Source of the DNA: Panicum virgatum
Taxonomy: Eukaryota > Streptophyta > Magnoliopsida > Poales > Poaceae
Reading direction: 5' to 3'
Assembly: GCF_016808335.1 (NCBI RefSeq)
Contig: NC_053137.1
Coordinates: 49,157,781-49,221,780, forward strand
Length of the DNA stretch: 64,000 nucleotides
This document shows, one piece after another, positions 11,697-24,000 of this stretch (position 1 is the first letter of the stretch; every line of letters starts with the position of its first letter). The notes under the pieces are model-generated. The model saw nothing but the letters and a program-made list of their open reading frames with translations. It was not told where the DNA came from and searched no databases. The position numbers and the translations under genes are program-made.

Positions 11697-11848
11697 CATT
11701 GGCAGAGCTACGTTGTGGCCAAAGGGGGCCATGCCCCTTGGCTATGCAAATTTTCCACTAGGTGAATAGTAATTTTGGTACTGTTCATCAGATTAGCAGC
11801 TTAATTACCACGTCCCCCCCCTGATTCAGTGTTCCAGCTCGGCCACTG
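11697..11848. mobile_element. 152-bp hAT-type MITE with 8-bp target duplication
   Basis: The ends CATTGGCAGAGCT and (reverse complement of the right end) CAGTGGCCGAGCT form an inverted repeat. Flanks ACTACACC (11689-11696) and ACTACACT (11849-11856) agree at 7 of 8 bases, the duplication length of hAT elements. The CAGTGGCGGAGC-type end is common in grass hAT MITEs. Confidence 0.75.
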
Positions 11849-11939
11849 ACTACACTGCTTATCATCACAGAGCAATTTAATCCGCCAAGCCAAAACTAGC
11901 AGATTGCACAAAATGTATACTGTAAACCGGAAATGGGCA

Positions 11940-12390
11940 ATAGGTAACTCACAACACGTAGATTGTCTACGTGGGAAGACAAGCTCAGCGAACACAAGGT
12001 TCTGTCCCAGAAAACCAATTCTGCCGCTCACGTCCGAGCCTGAACCAGCGGGAGGTTGACGGAGATACCGGAGCCGACGTTGATGCCAAGGGGAACGTCC
12101 TTAGCAACAACCCGAGAAGTAGAGGAACACCGCGCAGCAAGGGGCCCAAAAAATAGGCCATGGTCGACAGCGATCTGAACAGGACTGCATTGCACCACAC
12201 AGGCGCAAGAACAGCAGCAGCCTCCAACTGCGCACGCACGTGTGTGCGTCGCAGAATCACCACCACCAGGCACCGGCAAACCATGCCGGAACCAGGCGGA
12301 ACTTCGCTGGAGATGTGGAGAACAGAGAGGAGGGGAGTAGTATGTGTTGCTCTGCTTCTGAGAGTGAGGGATTTCGATCTGATTTATAAG

Positions 12391-12391
<1 letters not shown>
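11940..12391 (-). other. candidate 5' end of a minus-strand transcript (TATA, leader, first exon)
   Basis: Reading the minus strand: a (CT)n tract, then TTATAAAT at about 12389-12382, then an A/C-rich leader and an ATG at 12284. The ATG opens a 99-codon frame to 11985 with a Leu-rich segment (MAYFLGPLLRGVPLLLGLLL). A GTGAGT donor-like site lies near 11952. The promoter layout resembles a real plant gene start, but I recognise no protein family and no second exon could be placed. It may be noncoding or a pseudogene start. Confidence 0.3.

Positions 12392-12392
<1 letters not shown>

Positions 12393-12437
<45 letters not shown>
12393..12437. repeat. (GA)n microsatellite
   Basis: About 22 uninterrupted GA units. 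On the minus strand this is a CT tract just upstream of the TATA-like box of the candidate transcript. Confidence 0.97.
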
Positions 12438-12439
<2 letters not shown>

Positions 12440-13250
12440 AGGGCGGACGGGCAGTTGGCCGCCGCCAGGAACGTCATCCGCTCGGCCTCCCACTTCTCCG
12501 CCTCTCTGGTTGACCCAACAAAACAAAGGGATAAAGATTACAGGGAGTCCACACTCCCCTTTTATCTCTTTCCATTTTTCTTTTGTGTTTCCATTCTTTT
12601 ATTTTTCCAATTAGGAAATAAAGGGAAAAACCCCATAATGGACAACCCCCCCCCTCCCCCCATCCCTCCCACAAAAAACAGCCATGGTTGAAGAAAAGGA
12701 GGGAGAAGAAAAAGAGAGGAGCGAGAAGGAAGAAGAAGGGGCAAGATGAGCCCCTCAACCTTCTAGATCTGCTCGTGCATGTTGCAGTACGTAGTTGTGC
12801 ATGTAAAGATGATCATGTTAATTTTAAAGTGTTAAAATTAGTGCGTGCATCTATTACTATCTGTCCACTTATTAGGATTTTTTGCTGAATTATGTTGGTA
12901 TATGTAGAAGTTATGGCAAGAGCTGCAATGTTTGGATCCCCAATTGAATTTTGGAAGCTAGATTTTAGAATCAAGAGAGATCCAGGGCCTAAATCAACAT
13001 GCAGTGCCGTGCAGCCACACACACCTTGCGAGTGTAACAAAAAACAACCAACCCACAGTGAAAAAACAAACAACCACATAAAAGAGAAGTACAACAGGGC
13101 CGGGACAACCACATAAGCTTGTTTGATTCATTCAACTCCGAACCATTCGATGTGAATACCAAGGCTGACGATCTTAAGAATTTGGATTCGGCATGGATTC
13201 GACTGGAAGATTCGCTACAGAAACTATTGAATCTGAATTCAACTTCCCAA
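12438..13250. other. intergenic DNA, no gene seen
   Basis: It contains a poly-C/purine-rich interval (12640-12750) and AT-rich sequence. Nothing supports a gene. Confidence 0.4.
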
Positions 13251-13412
13251 GCTGAAGGGGGGAGAAAGTCAGAGCCAGCCGAAAGGGGGGTGTGGAGCCT
13301 GGTAGGGACACCTGGCGGAGATCGGGAGGGGGGATGCCGATTGTTCGGCCGATCGCTTGCGGACCTCTAAAACCACTCGTGGAGACCGGTAGTGGAGGAG
13401 CGCTAGATTTGG

Positions 13413-15977
13413 GTGCCCAAGCCCGCCCTACTATGGGCGAAGGGCTACTCAATCCGGCCCGAGGAGATCAGAAGGGAGGGGTGGCGGGCGCGTAGGGTTC
13501 GCAGAGTTGATCCACTGCCGCCACTCTCCAAAACCTACGCTCAGGCCACGGACCCGGGATTCGTGGGTGGGGAGGAGTCAAAGATGGATCGTGGAGACAA
13601 CTATGGGGGAGGTCAGAGAAGGGGGTTCGGGGAAGATCGACGTGGAGGGCGGTTCCAAGAGGAGGGTGACCGGCGCATGGGGCGATTCCATGGTGAGGAA
13701 GACCGGGAAGCAAGGCGCGAGGAAGAACTCCGCTGTGAATGGCAACTCAGGGATAGGATGGCCAGGAATCGCAAGATTTACATGATGGGTGATCCTCGTG
13801 GGTTCAGAGACGGCGACCAGGCTGGTAAGAGGAGAGCTATGGAGCCTTCGGAGCTGGATCGGGACAACTATCAAAACAGTCAAAGAGTAAGATTTCAACA
13901 AACTCAATCTGCTTCGCACATCTCTGTTTTGGATAGGATTGTGGGGAATCGCTGGGAGCAAAATGAGAAGAGTGAACTGGTCTCAAACAAAAATGCAGCT
14001 GAATCGAGCAGGAATGGGGTGTGCTTCAGATGTAGACAGGAAGGCCACCATCAGGCCAATTGTACCAATCCTCCATTCTGCTTCAATTGCAAATACATTG
14101 GGCACATGGCTGCTAAATGTCTCAACAACAAAGAATGTTCGATGCGTTTGCTTGGATTTGGGTTTCCTGAGCAAGGTTATTACTGTCTGAAAATCCCAGG
14201 TGCTGCGAAGCAACAAACAAATGATCAGATTGGTTTGATTCAAGTACAAAGTGGGGATGCTGACGCTGATAAGATTGAAAGGGAGCTAAAGAACCTGATT
14301 GACAACAAATGGGCCTGGAAGGTGAGGCAGCTATCTGAGATGTCATATCTAGCTTCATTCCCAAACAAAATGATAATGGATACCTTCTCTCGATCTAAAA
14401 GTATGGTACCGGCCTTATACAACATCACTGTCTCTATCACTCACTCTAATCTGGATATTAAAGCTTCAGTTGTCCTTCACACTGGTTGGGTGCAGCTTCA
14501 CAATGTGCCTGACCCTGCAAGAAACTCTGAAGCTGTGACCCTAATAGCTGAACTAGCTGGAGAAGTGATGGGCGTAGATGAAGTGTCTCTCATCAAAGCT
14601 GGCCCGATTAGAGTTAAGCTAAGAGTCAGAGAACTGGCCAGGGTCAAAGGGCACATTGAAATATTCATAGAGGGGGTTGGCTATGAAATCAAGTTTCTAC
14701 CTGAGCAAGTCAAAAGCAAGAAGACTGAACCCAGGGACCCATCCCCACCACCCAAACCTGATGACAATGATTCTTCTGAGGAGGATGATGAAGCTGATGG
14801 CCTCTCAGATTTTGAAGGTAAAGTCAATCGAGCCCTGGGGGGATCTGCCAACATACCAAAAGCTAAAGGTCATACAGCTGGTAGGGGGTGGCAATAAGCA
14901 GCAAGATTCCCAGGAGGATGGCAATGAAGTTGATAGCTCTGAAAATTTGGAAACTCAGGTCCTGGGGGAGAGAAAGTGCTGGAGGCCATACCACTGGACA
15001 TCTATGATCCTACCACTGAAATGCTAAAACACTCTGCTGACCCTGATGGACAATTATCTCAAGAAAACACAGGTTCTATTGAGCTGTTGCAAGGGTTTGA
15101 TTTGAGTGGGAGGGAGAACCCTCCTTCTAGTCACATTGTAGTACATACTGAAGGTGGGGGTTTCACATTCATGGCTCAAGAGAAATGGCCAGTTCTGACT
15201 TTCAATTAGGAGAAGGGGCACCTGGAAGGGAAAGTACAAGACCCAATAACTGGTGTGCTGGAGATGAGTTTCCAAGATTCCCTTGGAGGGGGAGAAATTG
15301 TGGAAGGAAAGGCAACTACTGAGGAAACACCAACCTTGCTGATCCAGGAAGACAGAGAGGAATGGGAGGTTGTCCAGTCTTACAAGAAAAAACAAAATAA
15401 GAGAAGGCATGTTCCAGCTTTGGCTACAAGAAAAAGCGCCAGGACTTCAAGCCCAAGGGAGCAGACTCTGCCGCGAGCCTACACGACAGGTAACACTAGC
15501 CTTCCTACATCTAGTTTCTCTATTCTCAATACATGTGATGAGGAAGACCTTGAAAATATTGTTGTTCAGTGTGATGTTATTCTGGGGGTGGGGGCTGAAA
15601 CTGAAATTTCTGAGTCTATTTCTGCAATGGTGTTGAAGGAAATGGACAGGGCTGCAGTTGCAGAGGCAGCATATAAGTGCCAGCTGGAAAAGAAACTTAG
15701 AGAAAACCACAGTTTGGAGGGGGAGAACTTAAGCTTGGATACAATTGACAATGAGCAGAGGGATACTGGACCAAAGAGCCAAGGTTGTGAACTTGTAGGT
15801 GGAAATAAGGAGGATAATGAAGAGTCAAGCTCAGGAAAGGGGGGAGCTGTTACAGGACCCAGAGGTGCAGGCAACCTTGGGGTTGGCTCAGGAGAGGGGG
15901 GCAATATTGCTAGGAAACACCTACCTAGACAAAAGGGAAGCAAATTGAGTAGGGAACTCAAACGCATTAGTATAAAA
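13413..15977 (+). pseudogene. LINE ORF1 (RNA-binding, CCHC) remnant
   Basis: The first uninterrupted part runs to 14897; a likelier start than 13413 is the ATG at 13584. An Arg/Gly-rich N-terminus leads to two CCHC knuckles at about 14020-14120 (CFRCRQEGHHQANC and CFNCKYIGHMAAKC). A DUF4283-like region usual in plant LINE ORF1 should accompany them. After 14880 the frame changes twice and a TAG at 15207-15209 interrupts it; the tail continues in frame 3 to the ORF2 start. The protein would bind element RNA. This copy is broken. Confidence 0.75.
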
Positions 15978-18900
15978 ATGAAAGCACTTATCTGGAATGT
16001 GAGAGGCTTGGGGCAGAAATCAAGAGTTAGACAATTGCGGGAGCTAATTCAGAGTGAGCAAGCAGACATAGTTGGCTTGCAGGAAACCATCAAACAAGAT
16101 TTTACTGATGCTGAATTAGAAAGTTTGGCATCGGGGGGTTTATTTAGCTGGCAATGGGCTCCATCACATGGTCACTCAGGTGGGATCTTGCTAGGAGTCA
16201 AACAAGACATTCTGCAGGTGGAGAACTGGGAAAGGGAAGAGTACTATGTGGGAGTAACTATCAGGCACAAATTGTTGAATGTTAGATGGGACTTTATCAC
16301 AGTTTATGGCCCTGCTTGTCATGATCACTCGGGCTCCTTTCTGGATAGTATGGCCAAAAGATGTGAAAACCAGCTTTTACCATTTCTGCTGGGGGGATTT
16401 CAACTTGATCAGGTATCATTCAGACAAAAATATTGGTGTGGGGGATGAAAAGATCATGACCATGTTTAATGACTTCATTGAGAAGTTTGATCTGAAGGAA
16501 ATTCACAGGAGTGGGGGGAAGTACACCTGGACCAACAAACAGGAAAAACCCTATTATGAGCAATCTTGATAGAGTGTTGGTGAGCACGGATTTGGAGGAG
16601 AAGTTCCCCCTATCTACCTTAGCATCTCTTACCAGAGTAGGCTCAGACCATAACCCAATGGTATTGGACACAGGTGAACTCCTGCAGGAGCGGTCCAGAC
16701 AGTTCCATTTTGAGAAACAGTGGTGTCTGGAAGAGAATTTATTAGAGATGGTTAGCACAAAATGGGAGGAATGCAAACTGAAGTGGCCAAATCAAGCCTA
16801 CTCTATGAACAAGTGGCGTGGGGGCCTGTGCAATTTAAGACAACACTTAAAGGTCTGGGGGGATAACCTCCAGGGCAGCTATAAGAGAGAAAAAAGAGCT
16901 TTTGACCAAAATCCAAGACATAGACAAAGTGAATTGTGAAGATAATTTGGGGGCGTCCTTCTATTCCCAGAGGGCGGGATTAGAAGATGAGCTTGAAAAG
17001 CTAATGGAGATGGAAGAAATATATTGGCAACAAAGAGGGGGGGAAATGGGTTCTAAAAGGGGACTCAAACAATGATTTTTTTTCATCTGGTTGCCAATGG
17101 GAGAAGGAGGAAAAAATCTATCCTTTCTCTGGAACAAGAGGGTAATGTGACTACAGACCCAAAGGAAATTCAAAACATAATATATGCACACTACAAATAA
17201 CTTTTCGGCAAGAGCCCCACAAGAACGGTTCACCTGAGTGAAGGGGCGTGGGCTTGTGAGGGGAGATTGTCGGGAGAGGACAATGTGGAACTAACAAAAC
17301 CTTTTAGCGAGGCAGAAGTTCGTGAGGCGATTTTTGCTATGAGAGAAAATACTGCTCCTGGCCCAGATGGTTTCAGTGTTACTTTTTACCAAACATGCTG
17401 GGACACCATTAAGGGGGTGTTTATGGAGATGATTAATGACTTCTACATGGGGTCGTTATATATTGCCAGGCTCAACTATGGAGTGATAACCCTGGTACCC
17501 AAAGTAATGGATGCCAATAATGTTAGACTCTTTAGACCGATTTGCCTTCTGAACGTCAGTTTCAAGATTTTCACCAAGCTACTTGTGGATAGGCTAGCAA
17601 AGGTTGCTCACAAAATCGTATCTCCCTGCCAAACAACTTTTATCAAAGGCAGATACATCCTGGATGGGGCTGTGATGCTTCATGAGATAGTTCATGAACT
17701 CCAAAGTAAAAATATGTGGGGGGTGATTTTCAAGATTGACTTTGAGAAAGCCTATGACGGTGTCTCTTGGGACTTTGTGGAAGAAGTTCTACGAAGGAAG
17801 GGCTTTGATCCCAAACTGAAGAATTGGGTAAGGAGCACAATCAAGGGGGGGGGGGGGAGTGTGCGTGAACATAAATGGAGAGAATGGGCCTTACTTCAAG
17901 ACTCACAAAGGTCTTAGGCAGGGGGATCCACTTTCCCCTTTACTCTTTAACCTGGCAGCTGATGCACTGGCACACATGATGAAGAAAGCAAAGGAGGCTG
18001 GTCTCATCTTGGGGGTGGTTCCGCACTTGGCCCCGGGGGGGGTTACTCACCTGCAATATGCCGATGATACTGTTATCATGATAGAGGGGGACCTCAATTC
18101 AGCTGGAAACATGAAGTTTCTGCTCTATTGCTTTGAATGGATGTCGGGTCTCAAAATCAACTATCACAAGAGTAAAATGATCGCTTTTGGCATGGAGAAA
18201 GTCGAAAAACAGAACTTAGCTAATCTGCTGAACTGCAATATTGGCAAAATGCTCCTAAAATACCTAGGGTTCCCTATTAGAGCATCTCCAAGAGTTCCCT
18301 ATTCCTCTTCCCCATCCTTATTTTTTAGAAAAAGACAAAAAAAAATAGTCTTCAATGGTTCCCCATCTTAATTCCCCATCTCTTAACAATTGGCAAATTG
18401 ATCTCCCATGTGCGTAAAAATACGCGCTTCTTCCGACTCCCGATCGCCCTCCCTAGCGCCGTTTTTTGTCACGCGGTTTCTTCCTCGCGGTGCCACTGCT
18501 TCGCGCCATCGTCGTTAAGAACAAGCTGCGCCGCTGCTGCCACCGTCGAGATCCCATCCGTTCTTTTTGTTTTTCCCCATGTTGTTTTTCCCCGTGTTCT
18601 GTGGCCGCCGCCACCGTCGTAGGTCTGCGCCTGGCGGCCCTGCCTTGACCGCGCCTTGGCCTGGCTGGCGTGATGTGCGGTTCCTGGCCTGCGCTTTGGC
18701 CCGGCGTGGCCTGCGTATGGCTTGACCGGCGGCAGTTCATGTGTCTGCCTTGCACGCTTGCCGTCGTTGGCCTTGCACCTAGCCTAGCCGGTGGTCTGCC
18801 TGTCCGCCGGCATGCTGCATGCCCTGTGCCCGTGTATGGCCTGGCATCGGCAGCAGCTGCCTTCAATGACGAGGGGCGGCGGTGGCAAGTGCTGGCACCA

Positions 18901-20554
18901 GTCATGGAGGGGCGTCTGCCACCAGGGAGGGTCGGCGGGCGGCAGGATGCAGGCGGCGGCCGGAAGAGGAGGCGCGCGATGATATGTTTCGGGGAACACG
19001 ATATTTCCCACGGGATTATCACGTGGGATCACAATTTCTCAGTTTTTAGGAGTAAAAATGAAGAACTATTGGAGATGGACTTTTTTTTTCCTTCCCATAT
19101 CTATTCGGGGAGTTGCCAAACAATAAGATTTGGGGAAAAAATATGAGGAACTATTGGAGATGCTCTTAGCAGTAAAAATATAGGAGTGGGGGGTTTCAAA
19201 AGCATTGTGGATAAGATGAGGAAAAAGCTCCAACCATGGAAGGGGAAGCACTTGTCGTCAGGCGGGAGGCTAATCTTGACAAATTCTTCCCTAAGCAGTA
19301 TGCCTAACTTCATGATGGGGATGTTCTTGCTACAAGATGGGATGCATAAACAGATGGACACGATTAGGAGCCAATTCTTTTGGAGGGGGGACTGTGAAAA
19401 GTTTAGATATCATATGGTTAAATGGGAGAATGCCTGCCTTCCTAGAGATTTTGGAGGACTAGGGATTATTAATACAAAAAACTTCAATGAATCTATCCTG
19501 ATGAAATGGGTCTGGTGGTTATATAATTGCGAAGAGAACGACCTTTGCTGCCAGCTGCTCAAACGAAAGTATCTAAATAAGAAACCTATTCTCAGCCTCA
19601 AATGGAACCGGGGCTCACAGTTTTGGCGAGGGGTCAACAAGATCAAGCACGGCTTTAGTTGGGGGGCAGTGTTTGAAGTGAAGAATGGTAAATCAGTCAG
19701 ATTCTGGGATGATGTCTGGGAGGGGGACACCCCTCTAAGGATCACTTATCCCAGACTTTATGACCTTAGCAATGATAAAACCCATTTGGTCAGGGACCTC
19801 CTTAAAGATGGGGACTGGCACCTTAATTTCAGAAGATCTTTGAGTGAGTCAGAAATGGAGACGTGGGAAGATCTAATGAACCGACTGGAAGGAGTTCTGC
19901 TGAACAATGAACCCGACAAAGTTAGATGGGCCCTGGAGAAGTCCGGAATGTTCACGACGAGATCCATGTATAGGTGGTTCATGCATAGGGGGGTTGTTAA
20001 CAAACGTATGAGACGGGTTTGGAAGTGCAAACTCCCAATGAAACTGAAGGTCTTCCTTTGGCTTGTCTATCACGATAGGCTCCAAACAGGGGCCGAGCTG
20101 AAAAAAAAGGAAGTGGAAAGGGGAAGCTAACTGCAATATCTGCGGGCAATTGGAAACTTCAAATCATATCTTTTTCTCTTGTGTAATGGCGAAATTCCTG
20201 TGGACTTGTTTTAAAGAAGCACTGGGTTGGGATCGGATACCTAGGGACTGGCAGAATTACCTAGATAATTGGGTTCCCCTGGGGGTGAAGGACCATAACT
20301 CCAAGCTCTTTCTCTCTACCATTGCTCTCTGGACGCTGTGGACCTCCAGAAACAAACGGATGATTGAAAGGAAATTCCCACGGAATCCCACTGCACTCCT
20401 GTTTAAATTCAACATGTTTATGCAGAAATGGAAGGTCCTGCTGCGGAGCAACGAAGGAAGTCGGGTCAAAGGATGGGCTGACCAAGTGAGGAGCTGGCTG
20501 GAGAAGTTCTTGGCGGCGCTACGCAACAGACCTCCGGAAGTCTCTTTTATGTGA
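15978..20554 (+). pseudogene. LINE ORF2 remnant: endonuclease, reverse transcriptase, zf-RVT
   Basis: It starts MKALIWNVRGLG, the usual opening of plant LINE endonuclease. LQET, the GDFN-type motif (split by a frameshift near 16400) and GSDHNP follow. RT motifs are NTAPGPDGF, FRPICLLN, KIDFEKAYD, GLRQGDPLSP and YADDTV. The frame shifts at about 16400, 16560, 16900 and 17260, and at a run of 13 Gs near 17847-17859 inside RT. The DNA transposon at 18280-19165 interrupts it, and removing that transposon rejoins KYLGFPI to the next block in frame. A zf-RVT block (CNICGQLETSNHIFFSC, frame change at 20125) ends at 20554. Confidence 0.85.
18280..19165. mobile_element. 886-bp TTA-flanked TIR transposon nested in the LINE
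   Basis: It begins GAGCATCTCCAAGAGTTCC and ends GGAACTATTGGAGATGCTC, a 19-bp inverted repeat with few mismatches. TTA stands on both sides (18277-18279 and 19166-19168), the target duplication of PIF/Harbinger elements. An inner copy of the right end (AACTATTGGAGATG near 19063) marks a subterminal repeat. The middle (about 18420-19020) is GC-rich and unlike the AT-rich ends; it has short open frames but no recognised domain and no transposase, so the element is non-autonomous. Confidence 0.85.
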
Positions 20555-20770
20555 TGCGCTCTTATCTTTGTACGCTGTTCGCAGTCTATGTTCTGTCAGC
20601 TCTGTATTGTGGCAACTTCTCGATCACTTAGGGGGGGTGCCCGGTTGTTTTTTATGGCCGGCGCGCCATTGTCCAGTACTCGTTCCTGTTAAGCTGGTGT
20701 CCCCAGCGGTTTGTAACCAACTTCTTAATTGCTTTCTATAAAAGCAGGGTGAAACCTTTATCAAAAAAAA

Positions 20771-21043
20771 GTGCAACTAAGAGCCCATCTAGGAGTAAAG
20801 ATCAGGTTCGGTCAAGTTTCATCCAAGCGGGGAATTTGTGCATGTACGCTCGCGTGTGGGTTGTGTCGGGGGTGACGAAGCAACGATTTACACCACTATC
20901 TTGGGATTTCAAGGTCAGCCATTCCTTAGCACAAGGCCTCATGTTCAAGGGGCTACATACACACCCCAAGAGCAACTTGACTCATATTAACTAGAAACTA
21001 ATGGTAAACCAGCCCCAGTTTGGGTTCCAACATGAAATGTATC
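20771..21043. other. spacer between LINE tail and MBD gene stop, probable 3' UTR
   Basis: About 270 bp without a coding frame. On the minus strand it would be the 3' untranslated region of the MBD gene. Confidence 0.45.
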
Positions 21044-24000
21044 TCAAATAGACGGCCCATTGATGCCGAGATGACCAGAAAATTTTCCCTTGCATGCCGG
21101 ACAAATGTAGCCAAGGGAATCTGCCTGCTGCTGCTCAGCAACGGTGCCAAAATGCTGGAATTGACTGTTGCACCACACACACACGGATTGCAGCATACCG
21201 ACCATCTTCGAATAGGACGGGCCCCAACCCAACTGGTACGGAGGAGGGCAGCTACCAAGTGGTGGTGCATAGCCCAACATCAGCGTTGGTTCCGGTACAG
21301 GCACAGCATCATGCCTGCTCATGTTCCCATACGGCGGAGCCCCAGCAGTGGCCATCCTTAGCTGCTGCTCAAAGCTAGGATACATCGGCTGCTTGGGGCC
21401 ACCAAATCCAAGTTGCAAATCACACTGTTCAGAGAATAATCAAAGCTTGCTATCAGATAACAGAACGGTAAACAAACTTGATTAACATAGGAAGCAAACA
21501 TTTAACCACTACAAAATAGGGCATCATTAAGATATTTAGCACAAATATGACATAAAGATAATCATATGATATAGAAGTATTATGATTCAACTACAATAAA
21601 TAAAAACTCCACGAACATAATATATCATGTGATCTCACATATATAGGCTTCCATGACAAGTAAAGAAGAATATTTGTCAAGTTACATATGTTTTAGTTAT
21701 CAAGTAAAGAACATATTTTCCACCATGCCATATGGAGAGCACAGCCCACATAATTAACAATGATTACTCTGATTAAAAAACCAATTGACCAGAGTTTTTA
21801 TTTTGAAAAAAACATAACTAATGTGTAAAGTCCAATGGCATAATAACCCACTGAAAACCTAAGCAGGCTAGTTCTAGATTACTGTAGTAAAATTGTCAAG
21901 CAATTGTTAAAGAGAAACAATGAGGGAGTGGATAGTCAGAGTATCCTGCAAAGTATACCTGATCTTGAAGAATCCTGCTCAGTGGAACATCTTCAACAGC
22001 ACGAACCAAAGAGGTAAAACTACCAAAATTGGTTTGCATGGACATGAACTCATCAATGTTCCCACTTGTGCCGGCTGCAGGTAGCGAGTCACAAGAAGGA
22101 CCCGCACCATTGTATTGATTTTCCAAGTCACTGTCAGATTTTTCCAGTGCCTCAAGCATGGAGCCCTTGATATCAAAATCCAACGTGCAATGCTCATTTT
22201 GATCAGTGCGACTGGTGGAGCTAACAAAAGAACTCCTCATACCGTGGATGTCAATTTCATCACCACCAGTAAGTGTGTTTAGGTCAGATAATGAGTAGCA
22301 GCTTGCAAAATCGTTTTTCATATTAATGGCATTATTCAGCTGGGCAAGACTACTTTCCGTGATAGTACTATTGAAGATATCACTGTTATAAGCTTCGACA
22401 TCGAAACCTGTTTCATTACTTGTCATGTTCTGTGAGTTCACCAATGCTTCTTTGGCATCATCTTCACCTCTGTTGCCATAGTTCTTGATTTCAGGAGTCA
22501 TCGAACAGGAAGAAGTAAAACATTCCACATTAATTTGAGCCGCAGGGATAGAGCCCATGGTCATATTAGATTGATAGACCATGTCATTTTTCTGGTTGAC
22601 AAAACTTTCACCCTTACCAGCATTTTCTTCATTAGAGTTAGTACCAAAGCATTGGGCAATAATGGATGATCGAATAGCATCATCAGGAGCATTAGATGTT
22701 TCATAGTTTCCACCAGAAACAGGAGAGGATATCGTATCCGAACATGAATTGAGGTTTACATCCCTTATTCTGACGCCACTTTTGATCTCATCATCTTTCA
22801 AAGAAGTCATTTCACAATCCGTAATCTTGTTGTCAAGAGGTTTCTCACTTTTGAAGCTTGTAGGATTGTCCACATTACTAGTTATATTGCGATCATCCAC
22901 TTCCATACCAATTGAATTGAGATCAGTTTCATCCCTGGTTGCTGAATGTGGGTTACTTTCCAGCTGCTTATGAAAATCATTTCTTTCAGGAGAACTTCCA
23001 AATTTTCCATGCCGTAGATCATAGGGCTGAGAAACTTGTTCTGCTGGTGTTATGTCAGTACACCCCATCAGATCATTTGTGCTTTTGCTTTCAACAGGAT
23101 CATCTACAGTTGGAGAAACCTCTTTAGGTACAACAAAATTTTCATCAGACTTGTTGAACTTTTGGGGATAATCTGTATTTGAAAATTCTAAATCTTTTGA
23201 ACTGTCATTTTCATGAACATTTGTGGAGTTGCAAGTACTCAATTTGCTTTCAGCATGAACAGAAAGAGAAGCTACAACATTATCACATGTTCCAACATGT
23301 GTTCTATGGTCATCAGAATTGTCAACAACATCCCGATGATGCCCTGAGGTGGGCTCTCCAGCGTTAGGTCCTTTTTCCAGTTCAGCTGCACTAGTTGTCT
23401 CCTTAAGCGGGTCCTTATGATGCTCAGAGATAGTTTCTCCAGCAGCAGGTACTTTTTCCTGTTCAGGAAAGTCATTCGTCTCCTTGGGGTCCTTACGATG
23501 CCCAGGGATGGGTTCTCCAGCAGCAGTTCCTTTTTCCTGTTCTGGAAATCCAGTCATCTCATTATGAGGGTCGTTATGATTCATACAGATAGGCTCTCCA
23601 GCAGAAGGTTCTTTTTCCTGTTGAGGCAACATAGTCAACTCCTGAAACTGAAATGGCACTGGCTTCAAGGATGGCGGAACACCTAACTGGCCTGAAACTG
23701 TCCCATCGTTTAGTTTTGCTGGACTCTGACCTTGATACCTAACATCTGCAACACCATGGCTGAAATTGCCAGGTACCTGTCCAGAGGTCTTCTGCTGAGT
23801 TTCATAATTTCCATCTACGTTGGCCCCCAGTTCGCTGGATTTACTAACCCTGCGCCTTTTGGCTTTCCTTTGGTGAAACGACAACTGATGTTGCATATAG
23901 GCACCGTGATCATGAAATGTCAAATTGCATTTCCGGCACTCCTTTGGATTCACTTCTATCTGAGCTTCAACCTTCTGAAGATTTTGCAGATGGGAACCAC

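Larger units (their letters stand above)
13250..20770 (+). mobile_element. L1-type LINE, degenerate, with nested insertion
   Basis: The order is ORF1 with CCHC knuckles, endonuclease, reverse transcriptase, zf-RVT and a short A tail (20762-20770), as in plant L1 (RIX) elements. Without the 886-bp insertion at 18280-19165 it is about 6.6 kb, near full length. Frameshifts and stops are scattered through both ORFs. The 5' limit is approximate (G-rich sequence from about 13250), and I could not find the target duplication. Confidence 0.88.

Noticed and set aside
12393..12480. Ser/Leu-repeat and Glu/Arg-repeat open frames
   Set aside because: They are translations of the (GA)n microsatellite.
18398..19146. 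Open frames in the GC-rich part of the nested TIR element as a transposase
   Set aside because: There is no DDE-type or other transposase motif; the frames exist on both strands as expected from GC bias.
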